A stretch of 64,000 nt of DNA, from NCBI GenBank assembly GCA_020687605.1, contig JAJEQY010000006.1, forward strand, positions 1-64,000. The letters are read 5' to 3'. Each line of letters begins with the position of its first letter. Positions within the stretch are counted from its first letter, which is position 1. The notes under the pieces were generated by a model. The model was not told the origin of the DNA. It searched no databases and was given only the letters and a program-made list of their open reading frames with translations. The position numbers were made by a program, and so were the translations under genes. This DNA comes from Intestinimonas aquisgranensis (GTDB lineage Bacteria > Bacillota > Clostridia > Oscillospirales > Oscillospiraceae). Positions 52,101 through 60,621 of this stretch are shown one piece after another.

Positions 52101-52684
52101 TGGGCCTCCAGCCAGGCGTGGGGATTGGGATGGCTCTGCACCTTATTATAAATGTCCAGAGCGATCTCCACCAAACGACTGTCATCCCGTCCGGCGGACA
52201 TGGAGTCCAGCAGGCTGGCAAAGTCACTCCCGGGCTGGATGGCGTCGTACCGCTCCTCCAGCACCTGGTCCATAGCCTGGAGCATCAGCGCTCCCGCCTC
52301 GCTCTCGTCGCACAGCCGCAGATCGGCCTCCAGGTCCAGCAGATGGCCGTGCTCCCGCAGGAGCTGGGTGCAGAAGGCGTGGATGGTGGATATCTGGGTC
52401 TTATAGAGCAGCATGGCTTGCCGCCGCAGGTGGCGGTCCCCCGGCGTCTCCGCCAGTCGGACCGACAGCTCCTGGGCGATACGGCCCCGCAGCTCCGCCG
52501 CCGCCGCCTTGGTGTAGGTGATGACCAGGAAGCGGTCAATGTCCGCCCCCTCCTCCTGGACCCGGCGCAGCAGCCGCTCCACCAGCACCCGGGTCTTGCC
52601 GGAACCGGCGGCGGCAGCCACCAGCAGCCCGCCGCCCCGGTCCTCCACCACTGCCCGCTGTTCCTCGGTCAGCGGAAAGCCCAT
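49106..52684 (-). CDS. addA: ATP-dependent helicase/nuclease subunit A
   Basis: 1192 residues. UvrD-type helicase motifs AAAAGSGKTRVLVERLL, TYTKAAAAELRGRI, DEYQDTNEAQ and LSIHRSKGLEFPVVFL (motif V region). The C-terminal PD-(D/E)xK nuclease ends in ITVVDFKTDRI. With AddB it resects double-strand breaks for RecA loading and degrades foreign linear DNA. Follows addB by 24 bases. Confidence 0.97.
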   Translation of the reverse strand: MGFPLTEEQRAVVEDRGGGLLVAAAAGSGKTRVLVERLLRRVQEEGADIDRFLVITYTKAAAAELRGRIAQELSVRLAETPGDRHLRRQAMLLYKTQISTIHAFCTQLLREHGHLLDLEADLRLCDESEAGALMLQAMDQVLEERYDAIQPGSDFASLLDSMSAGRDDSRLVEIALDIYNKVQSHPNPHAWLEAQGRAFDLEGVTDAGETVWGRLLLGQAREQVGYWRTRMGEALALCEGDEKLSRGYAPSLAETLADLETFETALDQGWDRAAEKSAVSFPRLGAVRGCEDPAAQERIKTIREACKKRLGKLAERFADGSSQLLEDLRAVAPAVRGLFALVEDFSTAYTALKRRRRLLDFSDLEHLAIQLLRERDGSPTELAQLVGSRYIEVMVDEYQDTNEAQNAIFDAISRGGRRLFMVGDVKQSIYRFRLADPTIFLGKYRTFKPREEASEGENRRILLTRNFRSRPQVLEGANFLFRNIMSVPFGEMDYTTDEALYPGAEFPGRQEDYAVELDTLDLSGVEPEGEGEKAPRDLLEARFAARRIRALLDGGFQVADGEGGTRPLEQGDVVILLRSPNTVLRHYARALGEQGLAWEAEGGEDFLTSTEVSVALSCLRIVDNPRQDVPLISVLRSPVWGFSADRLSQIRSAAPDTDFYGALLADGGADVKEFLEELDRLRDLSCDMSCHQLLWEIYDRFGMLGIFSAMGDGETRRGNLLALAECARQFESAGHKGLYGFLSYLDRVLNAGGRLPSPSPAGEGSGVRILSIHRSKGLEFPVVFLCGLARRLNREDMQKPMLFHPKLGVGPKGLDPERMVEYTTLARQAVAAQLEREMMAEELRLLYVAMTRAKEKLVLTCALTGGARDLRKLAEDAACPVDPQALLSTQSAAQWVLLPVLARPDAGALRRAMERDVPLTTSDCGPAWDIRWVDGSDLGAPPLFRRPEEQGGAPETARLDLEDLARRLSWRYSHQDDTIIPSKLTATQLKGRDLDQEAAEAAPQPPRPIQFPRPRFAAEELGLTAAQKGTALHLVMQFIDFDKSTTKRGAAAEIQRLVQKQIITPQQGEAADPARIAALFSSPLGRELLASDTLQREFKFSILAPARDYYPQAGEGERVLLQGVVDCWFETLEGITVVDFKTDRIRETDLPARVESYRSQLMAYSRALEEVTGRKVVRKVLWFFRLDKAVEL

Positions 52685-52708
52685 AGCTTCTCCCCCTTTC
52701 TCATCCGG

Positions 52709-55700
52709 TCACACATCTCCGTCCTCCTCATTGGCCACAGAGGCCCAGAAGGTCTCGCTGTTAATGGTAGGCAAGTATCTTCGCCTGTCAGTTCCGCGTC
52801 CGTCCTCAAAATGGCAGGCGGAGGCATAGTCGCAGTAGAGGCAGGCGTTCTTCTCCGGTCCCCGCCAGTAGGGGTCGGCGTCGATGATGCCGGAAGAGAG
52901 CTCCCCGGCAATCTCAGCTAGGATGTGCCGGGTGTGTGTTTTCAGCTTACCAAGCCGCTCCGCCGTCACCAGAGCCTCTCCAGTGATCGCACCTGTACGG
53001 CTGGATACCTTTACAGGCAAGAAGCGGGGACCGCCCTCGTTTATTGCCTCCATGGCCTCCAGCACCTCCGGATCGTCCAGGAGGAGACCGTGACGCCGCA
53101 GCTCGGCGTCGGTCTGCTTCTGCCGCTCCGCCTCCGTCATGCCCCGGCTTCCCTTGGCCACCGCCGCCCGGGCGGGCAGGTAGAGGACGCCAGCCGGTGT
53201 GATAGCATAATTGTAAAGGGATTCTCCCTTCTCCTCAAGGGTAAAGAGATAGAGGAGCATCTGGAGCCCCAGGCCGTTCCACACCTCGGTGAGGTCGAAG
53301 GATTTGCGGCCCGTCTTGTAGTCCACCACCCGGAGGTAGAGCTGCCCGTCGTGGACCCAGCCGTCCACCCGGTCCACAAAGCCGGAGACGCTGACGGTGA
53401 CTCCGTCCACCGTCAGCTCCACTGGGGGCAGGTCCCCCCGGTCGCCGAAGCCCAGCTCAAAGGAGATGGGCTGGAAGCTGGAAACGGAGAGCTCCTCCAG
53501 CACATTCTCCACCACCTGAGTCACCGGCCGGATGAGCCGGTTGAAGAGGTAGACAAACCGTGGGGTCTTGTTCTCCAGCCCGCCTAGCTCCTGGGCGATG
53601 TAGGTCTCCATGATGGATTTGATCTGCTTGCGGACCACGCTCTTGTCCCAGGTCCAGCCTCCGTTGCCGTCCTCCACCTTCCAGGCAGTGTCCTTGAGGA
53701 TATGCTCCAGCACATAGTGGACGAAGGTGCCGTACTCCGGCGCCTGGAAGCCGGCGGTCTGCCGGGGCTTGGCCCTCAGCCCGAACTGCATGAAGTAGGA
53801 GAAGTGGCAGGAGCGGTACTTGTCCATCCGGGAGGCCGACATGGGTACCTTCCGGCCGTAGAGCCGGGCCACGGAGTCCGGACAGAGGCGTCCGCGCTCC
53901 AGGCCCGCCCCCCGCTCCAGCCGCCGTGCCAGTGGCGCCAACTCCTCCTGGTCCCGGAGCAGGCCCAGGACCTCCGGGTGCTCCCCCGCCAGCTCCAGAG
54001 CGGGACGGGGCGCCGCCAGGCGGAAATCATCCCCCAGGGCCTGCTCCCGGATGGGCAGGACCTCCGGAAAGAGCCGCCGCAGCCGCTCCCAAAGGAAGGA
54101 GGGCCGCCGCTCCTCTCCCTGAGGTCCCAGGGCGGCCCAGCTCACAGTAAGATGGCGGTCTGGACGGGCACAGGCGGCGTAGACAATGGTCATCTCCCGG
54201 TCCAGCTTATCGGTGAGCTGGGGGGAGAGCTCCAGGCCCATGGAGGCCAGCAGGCTGCGGTCGTCATCGGTGAAGAGTCCCGGCGCAGGCGCAACCTGTG
54301 GCAGTGCGCCGTCATCAGCACCCAGGAAGAAGAGGGCGGAGCACTGCCGGTCCCCCTGACGGGCGGCATCCCCTGCCGTTACACGATCCAGGGAGACGGG
54401 GATGGCACCCACATCATACTGGGAGAGCACCAGCTTGAGCAGCTGGGCAAACTCATCCAGGCCCAAGGGCGCCCGGCCCAGAATGGCGGCGCACTGCTCC
54501 AGGCCGCCGCAGAAGATCTCCCACAGCTGACCATACTCTTCCGCCCGTTTGAGCTCTCCCCGCTCCCGGAGCACCTGGGCCCGCTCCTCCAGCCGCTGGG
54601 GCAGCCCAATCGCTTCCAGGAATTGATACAGGGCCACGGACTGCCCCTCGCCGGTCTCATTGGCATTACGCCGGAGCATTTCCAGCGGTTCCGTGATCTG
54701 CCGGCGCACCTCGTTCACGCGGTCCAGCAGGGCCTGGTCCTCCTCTGTCATGGGGAAGCCATAACCCCGGGGGTGCATATCCCAGGCAGCCGACGCCGTC
54801 CAGCGGCTCCCCTTCAGGTCCCATTTCAGCACGTAGTTCTCCAGCAGGTCGCAATCCGACCGGGCCACACCGGTGAGCCCCGTTTTCAGGTAGCGGAACA
54901 CATCTCCGCTGTCGTAGTCCCCCGCCACCACTTCCAAGGCGCCGGTCACCACTGCAAAGACCGGCTTCTGAAGAATGTCGGTCATGCTGTCCAGGAAAAC
55001 CGGTATGCCATAGCGCCCAAAAACCTCCTCGATGAGCGGGGCATAGGCGTCAAAGCCTCGGGCCACCACGCTGATTTCCCGATAGCGGAGTCCCTCCTCC
55101 CGAACCAGACGCAGGATCTCAGCAGCCGTCCACTCCACCTCGGACCGTGGGGTGACTGCTGTAAATAGGCGCACCCCTTCCGCCGGTCCTTTCCAGGGCT
55201 GAACCTCCTCAGAAAATAAGTATTTCTCAATATAAGAAAGCTCTTTTACTTTACAGCTATTTCGGTCATGTAAGGTCTCAATCTCCACCTCAACATGATC
55301 GGCTCTGGCTGCCCGGTTCAGATGGGCAATGGTTCTCCGCGCCGGAGCAAAGATGCCGCTCTCCCCCTCCTCCTCCGGCGCACAGGTGAGGACCACCGTG
55401 ACCTCCCTTGCCTGCTTCCACAGCTGGCGCAAGACCTGAATCTGCTGGGGTGTAAAGTCTGTAAAGCCATCTACATAGACAGATATTCCTCTGGCCCAGC
55501 CACTTTCCGCCAGGCCCTCGGCCAGCCTGGTGAGGCGGTCTCGGGGGTCGGCAGCCACCTGAGCCGTCAGGGCGTCATAGGCACCGAAGATGAGTCCCAG
55601 GTCCCGAAGCTTCTCCCCCTCCTGACCGTCCAGCTCCTCCCCCGCCTTGGTCAGGTCTTCCGGAGAGACGCAATACTGCTTGCACTCATCCAGGGTGGCC

Positions 55701-56053
55701 AGCAAGCCGGACAGAAACGCCGGCTTCTGTGAGGGCCGGGCGTAAACCGTGAGGGCGCTGGAGACCGCCTTCCGGGCAGCACACATAAGGAGTACCCGTC
55801 CACCTGGATCCAGGGCTGGTGCCGCGAGTCCCCCAGACTGAGCCAACACCCTGCTGGTCAGTCGCGTAAAGGAGAGGACTTCGGCGTAGAGGGAGGCCTG
55901 ATTACCCGCCACCGCACATAGCCGACGCTCCGTCTCATGGGAGGCCTGCTCAGGTACAATGAGCAGCTGCCGCCGCCCTCCCCCAGCGGCGATCCGCTTC
56001 AAAACTTCAGCTGTCTTTCCGGTTCCGGCCCGACCCAGCAGGAGCTTGAGCAC
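52709..56053 (-). CDS. addB: ATP-dependent helicase/nuclease subunit B
   Basis: 1114 residues from the GTG at 56053, which follows AAAGGAGGGATCGCT; an upstream ATG lies in the guaB terminator. The N-terminal P-loop LLLGRAGTGKTAEVLKR is followed by inactive helicase-like domains. The C-terminal nuclease has RVVDYKTGRKSFDL and the iron-sulphur cysteines: one in YRSCHFSY and three in CLYCDYASAC. It is partner of AddA and recognises Chi-type sites. Confidence 0.95.
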   Translation of the reverse strand: MLKLLLGRAGTGKTAEVLKRIAAGGGRRQLLIVPEQASHETERRLCAVAGNQASLYAEVLSFTRLTSRVLAQSGGLAAPALDPGGRVLLMCAARKAVSSALTVYARPSQKPAFLSGLLATLDECKQYCVSPEDLTKAGEELDGQEGEKLRDLGLIFGAYDALTAQVAADPRDRLTRLAEGLAESGWARGISVYVDGFTDFTPQQIQVLRQLWKQAREVTVVLTCAPEEEGESGIFAPARRTIAHLNRAARADHVEVEIETLHDRNSCKVKELSYIEKYLFSEEVQPWKGPAEGVRLFTAVTPRSEVEWTAAEILRLVREEGLRYREISVVARGFDAYAPLIEEVFGRYGIPVFLDSMTDILQKPVFAVVTGALEVVAGDYDSGDVFRYLKTGLTGVARSDCDLLENYVLKWDLKGSRWTASAAWDMHPRGYGFPMTEEDQALLDRVNEVRRQITEPLEMLRRNANETGEGQSVALYQFLEAIGLPQRLEERAQVLRERGELKRAEEYGQLWEIFCGGLEQCAAILGRAPLGLDEFAQLLKLVLSQYDVGAIPVSLDRVTAGDAARQGDRQCSALFFLGADDGALPQVAPAPGLFTDDDRSLLASMGLELSPQLTDKLDREMTIVYAACARPDRHLTVSWAALGPQGEERRPSFLWERLRRLFPEVLPIREQALGDDFRLAAPRPALELAGEHPEVLGLLRDQEELAPLARRLERGAGLERGRLCPDSVARLYGRKVPMSASRMDKYRSCHFSYFMQFGLRAKPRQTAGFQAPEYGTFVHYVLEHILKDTAWKVEDGNGGWTWDKSVVRKQIKSIMETYIAQELGGLENKTPRFVYLFNRLIRPVTQVVENVLEELSVSSFQPISFELGFGDRGDLPPVELTVDGVTVSVSGFVDRVDGWVHDGQLYLRVVDYKTGRKSFDLTEVWNGLGLQMLLYLFTLEEKGESLYNYAITPAGVLYLPARAAVAKGSRGMTEAERQKQTDAELRRHGLLLDDPEVLEAMEAINEGGPRFLPVKVSSRTGAITGEALVTAERLGKLKTHTRHILAEIAGELSSGIIDADPYWRGPEKNACLYCDYASACHFEDGRGTDRRRYLPTINSETFWASVANEEDGDV

Positions 56054-56081
56054 AGCGATCCCTCCTTTGTGCATGAGGCAA

Positions 56082-56112
56082 AAAGGCCCGCGCTGTCGGC
56101 GCGGGCCTTTTA
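56082..56112 (-). terminator. Terminator of guaB
   Basis: AAAGGCCCGCGC and GCGCGGGCCTTT with loop TGTCG, next to the guaB stop. Confidence 0.85.
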
Positions 56113-56118
56113 TCATAG

Positions 56119-57594
56119 TTACTGGGGATTGACGGTGTAGTTGGGAGCCTCTCTGGTGATATAAATATCATGGGGATGGCTCTCCTTGAGGCCGGCGCTG
56201 GTGATCTGAATGAACTGGCCCTTGGTACGCAGGTCCTCGACGGTAGCGCAGCCACAGTAGCCCATACCGGCCCGCAGGCCGCCCATCATCTGGTAAATGG
56301 TCTCACTCAGGCCTCCCTTATAGGGGACACGGCCTTCCACGCCCTCGGGCACCAGCTTTTTGTTGTTCTCCTGGAAGTACCGGTCCTTGGATCCCTTAGC
56401 CATGGCACCCAGGGAGCCCATGCCGCGGTACACCTTGAACTGACGGCCCTGATAGACCTCGGTATCTCCGGGGGACTCCTCACAGCCAGCCAGCAGGGAG
56501 CCCAGCATGACCACGTTGCCGCCGGCGGCGATAGCCTTGACGATGTCGCCGGAGTATTTGATGCCGCCGTCGGCGATGATGGGGATGCCATACTCGGCAG
56601 CCACGCAGGCGGCGTCATAGACGGCGGTGATCTGAGGCACACCGATACCGGCCACCACACGGGTGGTGCAGATGGAGCCGGGACCGATACCGATCTTCAC
56701 GCAGTCGGCACCGGCCTCAATGAGGGCACGGGTACCTTCGGCGGTAGCCACATTGCCGGCGATGAGCTGCACATCGGGATAGAGGGCCTTGATGCGCTTG
56801 ACGCACTCCAGGATGTTGTGGGAGTGGCCGTGGGCGGAATCCAGGCACAGCACGTCGGCGCCGGCCTCCACCAGAGCGGCCACACGATCCATCACGTCGG
56901 AGGTGACACCAATGGCGGCGCCCACCAGCAGCCGGCCCTTCTCGTCACGGGCGGAGTTGGGGTAGACCTCGGCCTTCTCAATGTCCTTGATAGTGATGAG
57001 GCCCTTGAGGTGGAACTCGTCGTCCACGATGGGCAGCTTCTCGATCTTATGCTTGCGGAGGATCTGCTTGGCCTCCTCCAAGGTAGTGCCCTCCTTAGCG
57101 GTGACCAGATGGTCCTTGGTCATCACGTTGTCGATGAGCTGGTCCATGTCCTCTTCGAACTTCATATCACGGTTGGTGATGATGCCGATGAGCTTGCCAT
57201 GGTCGCAGATGGGCACGCCGGAGATGCGGTACTTGGCCATGAGCTCGTCGGCCTCGGCCAGGGTATGGCCGGGGGCCAGCCAGAAGGGGTTGGTGATGAC
57301 GCCGTTCTCGCTGCGCTTCACCATGTCCACCTGCTCGGCCTGCTGGCCGATGGACATGTTCTTATGGATGATGCCGATGCCGCCCTCACGGGCGATGGCG
57401 ATGGCCATACGGTACTCGGTGACCGTATCCATGGCAGCACTCATCACGGGGATATTCAGGCGGATCTTCTTGGTGAGCTGGGTATGCAGATCGATGTCAG
57501 CGGGCAGGACGTTGCTCTCGGCGGGGATCAGCAGTACGTCGTCAAAAGTCAGGCCCTGCCGCACAAACTTGCTGGCGGCATCCGTATTGAACAT
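56119..57594 (-). CDS. guaB: IMP dehydrogenase
   Basis: 491 residues from the ATG at 57594, eight bases after AAGGAG. TIM barrel with LTFDDVLLIPAESNVLP, the IMP/NAD loop GPGSICTTRV (catalytic Cys in SICTT) and the mobile flap region near AYKGGLSE. Two CBS domains are inserted (about 95-205: VITNPFWLAPGHTLAEAD, KLPIVDDEFHLKGLIT). It oxidises IMP to XMP, the rate-limiting step to GMP, working with GuaA. The promoter lies inside the downstream end of the thioesterase gene. Confidence 0.97.
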   Translation of the reverse strand: MFNTDAASKFVRQGLTFDDVLLIPAESNVLPADIDLHTQLTKKIRLNIPVMSAAMDTVTEYRMAIAIAREGGIGIIHKNMSIGQQAEQVDMVKRSENGVITNPFWLAPGHTLAEADELMAKYRISGVPICDHGKLIGIITNRDMKFEEDMDQLIDNVMTKDHLVTAKEGTTLEEAKQILRKHKIEKLPIVDDEFHLKGLITIKDIEKAEVYPNSARDEKGRLLVGAAIGVTSDVMDRVAALVEAGADVLCLDSAHGHSHNILECVKRIKALYPDVQLIAGNVATAEGTRALIEAGADCVKIGIGPGSICTTRVVAGIGVPQITAVYDAACVAAEYGIPIIADGGIKYSGDIVKAIAAGGNVVMLGSLLAGCEESPGDTEVYQGRQFKVYRGMGSLGAMAKGSKDRYFQENNKKLVPEGVEGRVPYKGGLSETIYQMMGGLRAGMGYCGCATVEDLRTKGQFIQITSAGLKESHPHDIYITREAPNYTVNPQ

Positions 57595-57652
57595 GGACTC
57601 CACTCCTTCATTTTATTTCATCGTATCCAACGCTGGAAAACATATTTGATAT

Positions 57653-57681
57653 ATTCTATGCCCCAAGGTGAGGGTTGTCAA
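57653..57681 (-). promoter_or_regulatory. Promoter of guaB
   Basis: On the - strand TTGACA (57676-57681), 17 bases, TAGAAT (57653-57658); it overlaps the 3' end of the upstream gene. Confidence 0.75.
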
Positions 57682-58411
57682 GAGGGGACAAGGTCAAAGC
57701 CGCATCGAACCTGGGCTTTCCCTCCTCACCGTCTCCCTGAACATAGAAGGTATCACCCTGACGGCCCGCGGACAGGCGAATGGTCTCCCCTGCCCTGCAC
57801 TCCTTCAGGTAGCCAATCTGGACCTGAGAGACAAACTGCCCCCGGCCCACCTCCTCCAGCCCGATGGCGTCACAGGCATAGTCGGCGTAGTGGACATTAT
57901 TGACATGGCCGTTCACATCGCAGTCGCTGTACCAGAGCCGCCGCTCTCCCGCTGTTTCCAGGGGGACCGGCATGCGGAGCTTGGGAAGCATCCGGCTTTT
58001 GCAGCGGTCGCCGCCAGAGGTTCCGTCAAACTCCGGAAGATCAGATACCCGCCGCAGCTTCCGGGTCTCTACATCGGCCAGGACCCACAGGCTGACCCCT
58101 TCTCCAATGGTTTTACCATTTCGGAAGATATCAAAATCCCGGTACATGGAGGCGCCATGGCCGCTCCCCCGGTGCCAGGTTTGAACAGTGAGCTTGTCAT
58201 CCCAAAAGACAGGTGTATCCAGACGATACCAGATCCGGGCCAGCATCCAGAAGACGTTGTAGCTTCGAAGCATCTCCTCCCGGGAAACATAGAGCTCCAC
58301 GGCTGCTCCGGTAGCTGCCTCCTGAAGAAAGTCCATCATGGAGGAGGGTCGGCACAGGTTGAAGGGATCTGTATCCCGTGCCCCAACCTGAAACGAGGCC
58401 TCATGATACAT
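57656..58411 (-). CDS. Acyl-ACP thioesterase
   Basis: 251 residues, the length of a tandem hot-dog acyl-ACP thioesterase (FatA/FatB-like). The first half shows QVGARDTDPFNLCRPSS and WMLARIWYRLD; the second half begins with YSDCDVNGHVNNVHYADY, containing the Asn-His region that surrounds the active site. It releases fatty acids from acyl-ACP. The next gene upstream ends 3 bases before it, so the two are one unit. Confidence 0.85.
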   Translation of the reverse strand: MYHEASFQVGARDTDPFNLCRPSSMMDFLQEAATGAAVELYVSREEMLRSYNVFWMLARIWYRLDTPVFWDDKLTVQTWHRGSGHGASMYRDFDIFRNGKTIGEGVSLWVLADVETRKLRRVSDLPEFDGTSGGDRCKSRMLPKLRMPVPLETAGERRLWYSDCDVNGHVNNVHYADYACDAIGLEEVGRGQFVSQVQIGYLKECRAGETIRLSAGRQGDTFYVQGDGEEGKPRFDAALTLSPLDNPHLGA

Positions 58412-58414
58412 GAG

Positions 58415-59035
58415 TTACCCCTCCTTTCCCTTGATGAGAAGGGTGTTTTTACAGCACAGGTCCTCCAGATCGTCAGCAGTGGCGGCGGGAATGCGCAGCG
58501 CCCGGCCGCAGTGGCCGCAGATGAGGTCCACAGAGCTGAAGTTCACCTGGAGCCTCCACTCCTTGGAGCCGCAGGTACAGGAGATCCCGCCCCGCTGGGC
58601 GATGTCCCGCAGCTCGGAGAGGATCTCATGCATGATGATCTCGTCCAGGAAGGCCCCCTTTTCTCCGGCGGCGGCCTCCAGCTTATCCACCGCCTCCTCC
58701 AGACGCTCCATAGCGGCAAAGACCGGCCCCTCTTCTCCCACATAGCAGCAGTCCAGCCCGGAGGCAGCGCAGGCAAAGGCCAGAGCCTTCTCGTGGAGGA
58801 AGGCGTGGGTGGAGCAGGTCACGGTGTGCTCCTTCTCACAGAAAAGGCATGGCACCGTCAGCTTGACCCGGTCTCCCACGATCTCCGTCTTGAGCGCCGA
58901 CTTTCCGCAGGGGCAGGGAATCTTCCCCGGCGCCGCGGCCAGAGAGAAGACAGTCTTTTCCGCCACCACAGCCTGATGACAGGCCGGACAGAGGTAAGCG
59001 ATGGTGCGCTTGGCTTCTTCTACCATATCGATCAA
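58415..59035 (-). CDS. Zinc-ribbon (CpXC-type) protein
   Basis: 206 residues. Three cysteine pairs form zinc knuckles: CPACHQ, CPCGKSA with CLFCEKEHTVTC, and CTCGSKEW with CGHCGRALRIP. A helical segment (AMERLEEAVDKLEAAAG) lies between. The CxxC arrangement is that of CpXC-domain proteins, of unknown function. Translationally linked with the thioesterase gene; a functional tie is not evident. Confidence 0.75.
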   Translation of the reverse strand: MIDMVEEAKRTIAYLCPACHQAVVAEKTVFSLAAAPGKIPCPCGKSALKTEIVGDRVKLTVPCLFCEKEHTVTCSTHAFLHEKALAFACAASGLDCCYVGEEGPVFAAMERLEEAVDKLEAAAGEKGAFLDEIIMHEILSELRDIAQRGGISCTCGSKEWRLQVNFSSVDLICGHCGRALRIPAATADDLEDLCCKNTLLIKGKEG

Positions 59036-59185
59036 ACTCCATCAAGTGAAAATATGTATTTATTATATCGCATCTTCCCACATTTGACCAGCAGTTCCCC
59101 CGCCAAAATGCGTCCTGATATTTTGCGGAAATCTGTTCAAACTAATTCCGTTCAAACACGCTGTGTACAGATGGGAGGAAGCCGA

Positions 59186-60205
59186 ATGACCGTAAAAAAG
59201 CTGGGCCGGCAGACTTTGGCCTTTGCCAATCCGCCCGCCATTGCCGGGTATGCCAGCGTGGTGGGCAAAAAGGAGGGTGATGGCCCTCTGGCCGCCTTCT
59301 TCGACCTCATCAATCAGGATGACAGCTTTGGAGAGTCCAGTTGGGAGAAAGCGGAGAGCGCCATGCAGCGGCTGGCCCTTCAGAGCGCCCTGGACAAGGC
59401 GGGGCAGGCTCCCTCTTCCCTGGATATGCTCTTCGCCGGTGACCTGCTCAACCAGTGCATCGCCTCCTCCTTCGCCGTACGTGGCCAGGATGTGCCTTTC
59501 CTCGGGCTTTACGGCGCCTGCTCCACCATGGCGGAGGGGCTGGTCATGGCCTCCATGGCGCTGGACGGCGGCTTCGGCACCTGGGCGGCGGCGGTGGCCT
59601 CCTCCCACTTCTGCTCCGCCGAGCGGCAGTACCGTACCCCCCTGGAGTACGGCGGACAGCGCACCCCCACCGCGCAGTGGACGGTGACCGGCGCCGGCTC
59701 TGCCGTCCTTTGCCGTGAAGGGAACGGCCCCTATATCACCCACGCCACCATCGGCAAGGTGGTAGACAAGGGTATCAAGGATGCCAACAACATGGGGGCA
59801 GCCATGGCCCCCGCGGCGTACAGTACGCTCACCGCCCACTTTGCGGAAACCGGGCGCAAGCCCTCCTACTATGACCTGATCGTCACCGGAGATCTGGGAG
59901 AGCTGGGCAAGTCCATTGTGCTGGACCTCTTCCGCGCCGACGGCGTGGAACTGAGCAACTATAACGACTGCGGTGTGATGGTCTTTGACCTCCCCGCTCA
60001 GGACGTACACTGCGGCGGGTCCGGCTGCGGCTGCTCCGCCGTGGTACTCAATGGGTACCTGCTCCGCGGCATGGCCGAGGGGCGCTGGAAAAACATCCTC
60101 TTCTGCGGCACCGGCGCTCTCCTCTCCCCCATCTCCTCCCTTCAGGGGGAGAGCATCCCCGGCATATGTCACGCTGTGGCCATATCCAAGGAGAAAGGAG
60201 TATAA
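59186..60205 (+). CDS. spoVAD: Stage V sporulation protein AD
   Basis: 339 residues from the ATG at 59186, after GGGAGGAAGCCGA; the frame is open far upstream, but only this start has a ribosome site. Thiolase-like fold with LFAGDLLNQCIASSFAVR, GLYGACSTMAEGL and CGGSGCGCSA near the end. SpoVAD binds dipicolinic acid, which enters the forespore through the SpoVA channel. spoVAE follows after 3 bases. The usual upstream partner spoVAC is not here: the gene before is on the other strand. Confidence 0.93.
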   Translation: MTVKKLGRQTLAFANPPAIAGYASVVGKKEGDGPLAAFFDLINQDDSFGESSWEKAESAMQRLALQSALDKAGQAPSSLDMLFAGDLLNQCIASSFAVRGQDVPFLGLYGACSTMAEGLVMASMALDGGFGTWAAAVASSHFCSAERQYRTPLEYGGQRTPTAQWTVTGAGSAVLCREGNGPYITHATIGKVVDKGIKDANNMGAAMAPAAYSTLTAHFAETGRKPSYYDLIVTGDLGELGKSIVLDLFRADGVELSNYNDCGVMVFDLPAQDVHCGGSGCGCSAVVLNGYLLRGMAEGRWKNILFCGTGALLSPISSLQGESIPGICHAVAISKEKGV

Positions 60206-60208
60206 CAA

Positions 60209-60577
60209 ATGGATGGATTTCTCCCCTATCTGCGTGCCTTCCTCTGCGGCGGGACCCTCTGTCTCATCGGCCAGATCCTCATCGACCGGACCAAGCTGAC
60301 CCCCGCCAAGATCCTGGTGCTCTATGTGGTCTCCGGGGTGATACTGGGCGGCCTGGGCATCTACCAGCACATCGTCGACTTTGGCGGCGCCGGTGCCACC
60401 GTCCCCCTCACCGGCTTCGGCTATCTGCTCTCCAAGGGGGTAAAGGAGGCGGTGGCCAAGGACGGCCTACTGGGCGCCTTCACCGGTGGGGTCACGGCTG
60501 CTGCGGGCGGTATTGCTGCCGCCATCTTTTTCGGCTGTATCGTAGCCCTCCTCTTTAAACCAAAGCCCAAGGGATGA
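60209..60577 (+). CDS. spoVAE: Stage V sporulation protein AE (SpoVAEb type)
   Basis: 122 residues. Four hydrophobic segments, the first FLCGGTLCLIGQILIDRTKLTPA and the last GGIAAAIFFGCIVALLF, with the typical DFGGAGATVPLTGFG loop. This membrane subunit belongs to the SpoVA channel for Ca-dipicolinate. Co-transcribed with spoVAD and ended by a strong terminator. Confidence 0.93.
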   Translation: MDGFLPYLRAFLCGGTLCLIGQILIDRTKLTPAKILVLYVVSGVILGGLGIYQHIVDFGGAGATVPLTGFGYLLSKGVKEAVAKDGLLGAFTGGVTAAAGGIAAAIFFGCIVALLFKPKPKG

Positions 60578-60615
60578 AAAAGGTCCGGCGTACAGCATGT
60601 ACGCCGGACCTTTTT
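60577..60615. terminator. Bidirectional terminator between spoVAE and queA
   Basis: AAAAAGGTCCGGCGTAC and GTACGCCGGACCTTTTT around AGCAT. Confidence 0.92.
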
Positions 60616-60621
60616 GTCCGT

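Noticed and set aside
57668..59185. Upstream extension of the spoVAD frame
   Set aside because: The frame stays open opposite the thioesterase and zinc-ribbon genes, but SpoVAD homology and the ribosome site begin at 59186.
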